Origin: Atherix ibis
Taxonomy: Eukaryota; Arthropoda; Insecta; Diptera; Athericidae
Reading direction: 5' to 3'
Length of the DNA stretch: 64,000 nucleotides
Assembly (NCBI GenBank): GCA_958298945.1
Contig: OY282605.1
Location: 33,334,811 to 33,398,810 of the forward strand
Shown: positions 57,191 to 64,000 of the stretch, one piece after another
Position numbering within the stretch: position 1 is the stretch's first letter
Layout: each line of letters starts with the position of its first letter
Program-made: the position numbers and the translations under genes
The notes under the pieces: model-generated
The model's database searches: none
What the model was told of the DNA's origin: nothing
What the model saw: only the letters and a program-made list of their open reading frames with translations

Positions 57191-57308
57191 ACCTGCGACA
57201 CGCGGTGTTCCCAAGCGGTCACCCATCTAAGTACTAACCACGCCCAGTCCTGCTTAACTTCGGTGATCGGACGAGAACCGGTGGATCCAGGACGGTGTGG
57301 CCGCAGAT
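57191..57308 (-). rRNA. 5S rRNA gene, unit 3
   Basis: 118 bp, intact by eye: box A AAGTTAAGCAGG, box C GATGGGTGACCGC, helix I ends complementary, T7 terminator at 57184-57190. Upstream (minus sense) GGAAAAATATACT gives a TATA-like element within 30 bp of the start. Good candidate for a functional 5S gene. Confidence 0.9.
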
Positions 57309-57537
57309 AGTATATTTTTCCTACTCTTTTCAGTTTTCTTCGCAATCATTTCCATTTTTCCTAACATAACAGTCTTTTAAATATTTTGTGTTATGTTTCA
57401 ATTGTGCGATATATAAAAACTGAACAAATAAAGAACGCACACTTCAAGAAACTCTAATGAATTGTTCTTTATTTATTTTGATCTGATGACCGATAAATGT
57501 CAAGTGTCAGCTGTCAGTAGTTGAAGTCAGTCAGTAG

Positions 57538-58951
57538 CTTAGATTAAAGAAGTACTGGATAGGCCTCTACACAAAAATTCTGTCCAACTTTTGTGGCAAT
57601 ACATTCATTGAACGCACACACATGCAATACAACAGAAACGGCGTAAATCATTGGGGGCCAATTTAAAAGTTCAGTATACGATTGAAGCGGTTCGTTTAAA
57701 ACTATTTTTCATATGTGATATCATTTACGTGTAAAGAAGCCGATTTTTTAATATTGCGGGTTTTGTTGTTTGTTGGAATTAGTTTTGGATATTTGCAATA
57801 AAACACAGTATTCTATTTTAAAATATTATTTATTTTTTTATTTCAGTATATATTATTTATTAAAACATAATTATAAAGTGTGGAGGCGTATATAAAAATG
57901 AAAATTGAAAATTATTTGATTATATCAAAACAATTATGTGCACAAATTTAAATTAATTTCGAAAATGCAAAATGTATTAAATGAGAAAATGTGATATTAT
58001 GTTTATGTTGAAATCAAACCACACCGCAACTTAGTAAATATAAATTGTGATCTAAAACAAGCATAAGTACATAGAAAAACCTTAATTATAATGTAAATGT
58101 GTGCTTGTGAATGAAATAGTTTTTAGATAGGTTTGTGCATTTAAATTAAATTAAAAAGGAAAGCATTAATTACATAGAGCATTACAATACATGAAGTTCT
58201 TGATAATATATAAGTTAATCGTATACAACATTAAAAGAAATGCTTTAAAACAAAAATAGAAAATGAAAAATTTAATATACTTAAATAATTAATAACTTAT
58301 ATTCTTAAAAAAAATGAAAACAATATTATTTAGTAAATGCATTATAATATGGTCTAATAGAGCAATCAAAACAAATTTATTTAAATAATAAGCTAACCGA
58401 AGAATAAACTTTATTTATTATAACACAATGAAAACAGCAATGGAAAATAGACAGAAAAATTCGGTCCCTTAAACTTTCTTACAAACTCTTTATATACACC
58501 GGCACTGTACTATTTTATGGTAAACATTGAACTGTCAACATCGGATTCACAAATGACAAAGCTAACCCCCCAAGTCTCCACTTTCATGGTGAATTAAAGT
58601 TTCAAACTCTCCGAAAGTCTACAAAATTGAGGCGGTTTATATTTGATTGATATTAACGAAATGTTTAATAAACCTAAAATAGAATTCGATTTCGTATCAA
58701 AAGATTGTACAAAAAATAAAAATGACCTATCGTTGTATTTAAATTGTATCTTTGTTTCCAGTAAGTGAATTAAAATAAATATAAATTATGCTTTTGCAAT
58801 TAAAGAAATTTCCATTACGACACATAGATGGCAGTGGGTGTCATGTCTACATAAAAAATTTTTGACACTCGTATCCCCCCAGCAAATATTTGTACACAAA
58901 ATTGCGTATACATATACGGTAAGGGCCTATCCAGTTATTCTTTAATCTAAG
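57538..58951 (-). mobile_element. E element in inverted orientation, copy 4
   Basis: 1414 bp; ends CTTAGATTAAAGAAGTACTG and CCAGTTATTCTTTAATCTAAG. Perfect target duplications GTCAGTAG at 57530-57537 and 58952-58959. Orientation is opposite to all other array copies, sequence is clearly diverged, and part of the promoter/splice region is deleted near 58540. An independent insertion into one 5S unit. Confidence 0.93.
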
Positions 58952-58970
58952 GTCAGTAGACCGACCGACC

Positions 58971-60723
58971 CTTATATTAAAGAATACCTGGATAGGCCCC
59001 TACCGTATATGTATACACATTTTTGTGTCCAAATTATTAGAAAGGGATATTCTTGTCAAAAAAATTTTATGTAGACATGACACCCACTGCCATCTAGTTG
59101 TCGTAATAGAAATTTATTGAAATGCAAAAGAATAATTTATATTCATTTTAAATCACTTATTGGAAACAAAAATACAATTTAAATACAACGATAGGCAATT
59201 TTTATTTTTTGTACAATCTTTTAATACGAAATGGAATTCTATTTTAGGTTTATTATTTATTCCGTAAATATGAATCAAATATAAAGCGCCTCAATTTTGT
59301 AGACTTTCGGAGATTTTTAAAACTTTAATTCTCCATGAAAGTGGAAACTTAAGAGCTATTGTTGTCATTTGCCAAGTTTTATTTTGTCACATCGGAAAGT
59401 GCAATTAAAAATGTTTTTTCACATAATTTGAAGTATTTACGAAAAAGTAAGTATTTTTATAAATAGTTATATTGTTAATAAAACTTAATACGAAGTTTTT
59501 ATTTCAGAAAATTAAGTAATTCATTAGAAATTGCTAGATATTCGACGAAAAGAGGAAACCGGGAATTTCTTTCTTTCGATAAGTTGACATCTTCATTTTT
59601 AGTAAACAAAATATTAAATATTTAGTTTGTGATGTTCCTAAATGGCTGTTATTTATTTATTTTATCTTAAAAGTGGTGAAAAAGTGAAAAGTTCGTCCGT
59701 CAATAAATGTAAACAAATGCGATGTTGACAGTTCAATGTTTACCAGAAAATAGTTCAGTGCCGGTGTATATAAAGTGTGTGTAAGAAAGTTTAAGGGACC
59801 AAATTTTTCAGTCTATTTTCCATTGCTGTTTTCATTGTGTTGAAATAAATAAAGTTTATTCTTCGGTTAGCTTATTATTTAAATAAATTTGTTTTGATTG
59901 CTCTATTAGACCATATTATAATGCATTTACTAAATAATATTGTTTTCATTTTTTTTTTAGAATAAAAGTTATTAATTATTTAAGTCATCAAATTTTTCAT
60001 TTTCTATTTTTGTTTTAAAGCATTTGTTTTAATTTTGTATACAACTTAACTTCTATATTATTAAGAATTTTATGTAATGTTCTATGTAATTATGCTTTAT
60101 TTTTTAATTTAATTTGAATGCACAATGCCTATTTAAATTACCATTTTCATTCACAAACACACATTTATATTATAATTAAGGTTTTTGTATCTACTTTGAA
60201 ATTTATATTTACTAAGTTGCGGTGTGGTTTTATTTCAACATAAACATACATAATATCATATTCTCTAATTTAATTCATTTTGCATTTTTGGAATGGATTT
60301 TTATTTGTGCACATAATTGTTTTCATATAATCATATAACTTCCAATCTATTGTATATTTTTATATACTCTTCCCCACTTTATAATTATGTTTTAATAAAT
60401 AATATATAGTGAAATAAAAAAATAAATAATATTTTAAAATACGAGTAGAATACTGTGTTTTATTGCATATTTACAAAACTAATTCCATCAAACAACAAGA
60501 CCCGCAATATTAAAAAATCTATTCTTTTACGCATAAATAACATCACATATGAAAATGGTTTTGAACGAACCGCTTCAATCGCATACTGAAGTTTAAAATT
60601 GGCTCCCAATGATTTACGCCGTTTCTGTTGTATTGCATGTGTGTGCGTTCTACGAATGTATTGCCAACAAAATTTGGACAGAATTTTTGTGTAGAGGCCT
60701 ATCCAGTTCTTCTTTAATCTAAG
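58971..60723 (+). mobile_element. E element, array copy 5
   Basis: 1753 bp. Starts 3834 bp after copy 3; removing copy 4 and one 8-bp duplication gives 2412 bp, the standard period. The first TIR bases read CTTATATTAAAG, one change from the others. Confidence 0.88.
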
Positions 60724-61027
60724 GACAAACCAATCACATTGAATTTAATAGAAATTTCTAGTAGCTGGGCTAAAAAGACCGTGCGACAAATACATACTTT
60801 TATATGGACATTATCAGTATTATTCTCCATTTAGTTAAATCAAAATCGCAATATTTACTGATAAGTTCTTAAATGTCTATGCTTAACACAGTTTATAGCG
60901 GACACAAGATGGGAACGGTCATTGAAGATGTCAAAGTTGTTAGCAGCGTTTAATAGAATAAATGCTAGTATCTGAATGTAAAAAAGGTCGAAAAACTGCA
61001 GTGGATCTGGCAAAAATATTTAAAAAA

Positions 61028-61145
61028 ACCTGCGACACGCGGTGTTCCCAAGCGGTCACCCATCTAAGTACTAACCACGCCCAGTCCTGCTTAACTTCGG
61101 TGATCGGACGAGAACCGGTGGATCCAGGACGGTGTGGCCGCAGAT
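61028..61145 (-). rRNA. 5S rRNA gene, unit 5
   Basis: 118 bp, same sequence as unit 3 by eye, with GATGGGTGACC and a T7 terminator (61021-61027). Putatively functional. Confidence 0.9.
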
Positions 61146-61385
61146 AGTATATTTTTCCTACTCTTTTCAGTTTTCTTCGCAATCATTTCCATTTTTCCTA
61201 ACATAACAGTCTTTTAAATATTTTGTGTTATGTTTCAATTGTGCGATATATAAAAACTGAACAAATAAAGAACGCACACTTCAAGAAACTCTAATGAATT
61301 GTTCTTTATTTATTTTGATCTGATGACCGATAAATGTCAAGTGTCAGCTGTCAGTAGTTGAAGTCAGTCAGTAGACCGACCGACC

Positions 61386-63111
61386 CTTAGATTAAAGAAT
61401 ACCTGGATAGGCCCCTACCGTATATGTATACACATTTTTGTGTCCAAATTATTAGAAAGGGATATTCTTGTCAAAAAATTTTTATGTAGACATGACACCC
61501 ACTGCCATCTAGTTGTCGTAATAGAAATTTATTGAAATGCAAAAGAATAATTTATATTCATTTTAAATCACTTATTGGAAACAAAAATACAATTTAAATA
61601 CAACGATAGGCAATTTTTATTTTTTGTACAATCTTTTAATACGAAATGGAATTCTATTTTAGGTTTATTATTTATTCCGTAAATATGAATCAAATATAAA
61701 GCGCCTCAATTTTGTAGACTTTCGGAGATTTTTAAAACTTTAATTCTCCATGAAAGTGGAAACTTAAGAGCTATTGTTGTCATTTGCCAAGTTTTATTTT
61801 GTCACATCGGAAAGTGCAATTAAAAATGTTTTTTCACATAATTTGAAGTATTTACGAAAAAGTAAGTATTTTTATAAATAGTTATATTGTTAATAAAACT
61901 TAATACGAAGTTTTTATTTCAGAAAATTAAGTAATTCATTAGAAATTGCTAGATATTCGACGAAAAGAGGAAACCGGGAATTTCTTTCTTTCGGTAAGTT
62001 GACATCTTCATTTTTAGTAAACAAAATATTAAATATTTAGTTTGTGATGTTCCTAAATGGCTGTTATTTATTTATTTTATCTTAAAAGTGGTGAAAAAGT
62101 GAAAAGTTCGTCCGTCAATAAATGTAAACAAATGCGATGTTGACAGTTCAATGTTTACCAGAAAATAGTTCAGTGCCGGTGTATATAAAGTGTGTGTAAG
62201 AAAGTTTAAGGGACCAAATTTTTCAGTCTATTTTCCATTGCTGTTTTCATTGTGTTGAAATAAATAAAGTTTATTCTTCGGTTAGCTTATTATTTAAATA
62301 AATTTGTTTTGATTGCGCTATTAGACCATATTATAATGCATTTACTAAATAATATTGTTTTCATTTTTTTTTTAGAATAAAAGTTATTAATTATTTAAGT
62401 CATCAAATTTTTTATTTTCTATTTTTGTTTTAAAGCATTTGTTTTAATTTTGTATACAACTTAACTTCTATATTATTAAGAATTTTATGTAATGTTCTAT
62501 GTAATTATGCTTTATTTTTTAATTTAATTTGAATGCACAATGCCTATTTAAATTACCATTTCCATTCACAAACACACATTTATATTATAATTAAGGTTTT
62601 TGTATCTACTTTGAAATTTATATTTACTAAGTTGCGGTGTGGTTTTATTTCAACATAAACATAATATCATATTCTCTAATTTAATTCATTTTGCATTTTT
62701 GGAATGGATTTTTATTTGTGCACATAATTGTTTTCATATAATCATATAACTTCCAATCTATTGTATATTTTTATATACTCTTCCCCACTTTATAATTATG
62801 TTTTAATAAATAATATATAGTGAAATAAAAAAATAAATAATATTTTAAAATACGAGTAGAATACTGTGTTTTATTGCATATTTACAAAACTAATTCCATC
62901 AAACAACAAGACCCGCAATATTAAAAAATCTATTCTTTTACGCATAAATAACATCACATATGAAAATGGTTTTGAACGAACCGCTTCAATCGCATACTGA
63001 TTTACGCCGTTTCTGTTGTATTGCATGTGTGTGCGTTCTACGAATGTATTGCCACCAAAATTTGGACAGAATTTTTGTGTAGAGGCCTATCCAGTTCTTC
63101 TTTAATCTAAG
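61386..63111 (+). mobile_element. E element, array copy 6
   Basis: 1726 bp, 2415 bp after copy 5. Carries a private deletion of about 25 bp near 63000, between GCATACTGA and TTTACGCCG. Confidence 0.88.
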
Positions 63112-63416
63112 GACCAACCAATCACATTGAATTTAATAGAAATTTCTAGTAGCTGGGCTAAAAAGACCGTGCGACAAATACATACTTTTATATGGACATT
63201 ATCAGTATTATTCTCCATTTAGTTAAATCAAAATCGCAATATTTACTGATAAGTTCTTAAATGTCTATGCTTAACACAGTTTATAGCGGACACAAGATGG
63301 GAACGGTCATTGAAGATGTCAAAGTTGTTAGCAGCGTTTAATAGAATAAATGCTAGTATCTGAATGTAAAAAAGGTCGAAAAACTGCAGTGGATCTGGCA
63401 AAAATATTTAAAAAAA

Positions 63417-63534
63417 ACCTGCGACACGCGGTGTTCCCAAGCGGTCACCCATCTAAGTACTAACCACGCCCAGTCCTGCTTAACTTCGGTGATCGGACGA
63501 GAACCGGTGGATCCAGGACGGTGTGGCCGCAGAT
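63417..63534 (-). rRNA. 5S rRNA gene, unit 6
   Basis: 118 bp, GATGGGTGACC form, eight T in the terminator instead of seven. Putatively functional. Confidence 0.9.
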
Positions 63535-63774
63535 AGTATATTTTTCCTACTCTTTTCAGTTTTCTTCGCAATCATTTCCATTTTTCCTAACTTAACAGTC
63601 TTTTAAATATTTTGTGTTATGTTTCAATTGTGCGATATATAAAAACTGAACAAATAAAGAACGCACACTTCAAGAAACTCTAATGAATTGTTCTTTATTT
63701 ATTTTGATCTGATGACCGATTAATGTCAAGTGTCAGCTGTCAGTAGTTGAAGTCAGTCAGTAGACCGACCGACC

Positions 63775-64000
63775 CTTAGATTAAAGAATACCTGGATAGG
63801 CCCCTACCGTATATGTATACACATTTTTGTGTCCAAATTATTAGAAAGGGATATTCTTGTCAAAAAAATTTTATGTAGACAACATCTAGTTGTCGTAATA
63901 GAAATTTATTGAATTGCAAAAGAATAATTTATATTCATTTTAATTCACTTATTGGAAACAAAAATACAATTTAAATACAACGAAAGGCAAATTTTATTTT
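63775..64000 (+). mobile_element. E element, array copy 7, cut by the window edge
   Basis: Starts CTTAGATTAAAGAATACCTG, 2389 bp after copy 6 (shorter by the 25-bp deletion there). A private deletion removes about 15 bp near 63880. The array clearly continues beyond the window. Confidence 0.88.

Noticed and set aside
52002..63571. Repeated 61-80-codon frames on both strands in each 5S unit (starting MRRKLKRVGK or MLVSECKKGRK)
   Set aside because: They run through the 5S rRNA gene and its flank. Their conservation is explained by tandem copying of the 5S unit.

Overview
The window is AT-rich eukaryotic DNA with spliced genes, mariner and non-LTR element relics and a 5S rDNA array. Protein families and element types point to an insect. 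A dipteran is plausible because the conserved genes read like fly orthologues, but the sequence does not fix the species. Most of the DNA is a graveyard of mobile elements; only four conserved protein-coding genes are supported.

Layout. 1-33700: no conserved host gene. It holds nested, broken copies of IS630/Tc1/mariner elements (Mos1-like, cecropia-like, irritans-like, a type ending in CGAGGTCTGTTC, and a DD41D rosa-like type), jockey-like and R1-like LINE fragments, a PIF/Harbinger scrap, a 127-bp satellite (18871-19990) and several foldback palindromes. 33760-37329: a six-exon SmydA-8 (msta)-like SET/MYND gene whose first intron carries nested transposons. 37700-41560: more DD41D and mariner relics plus a solo copy of the TIR element called 'E' here. 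42574-49347: a compact, transposon-poor cluster of three same-strand genes: a UPF0488 (CG14286/C8orf33) homologue, a PDAP1/HASPP28 homologue and a large Tudor-domain protein with an Asn-rich tail. 50035-64000: a tandem array with a period of about 2.41 kb. Each unit is a 1.75-kb E element (about 33-bp TIRs) plus about 0.65 kb of spacer with one 118-bp 5S rRNA gene on the minus strand.

How it fits together. The 5S array is the most unusual object. An E element sits in every spacer at the same site, so it probably inserted once and was then spread with the 5S unit. Later insertions mark single units: a tRNA-derived SINE splits one 5S gene, and an inverted E copy with a perfect 8-bp target duplication sits in another unit. 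E has no visible transposase but carries a TATA-like box and intron-like splice signals. Elsewhere, nesting gives a relative chronology: mariner inside LINE, LINE inside mariner, mariner inside E, mariner inside a DD41D element.
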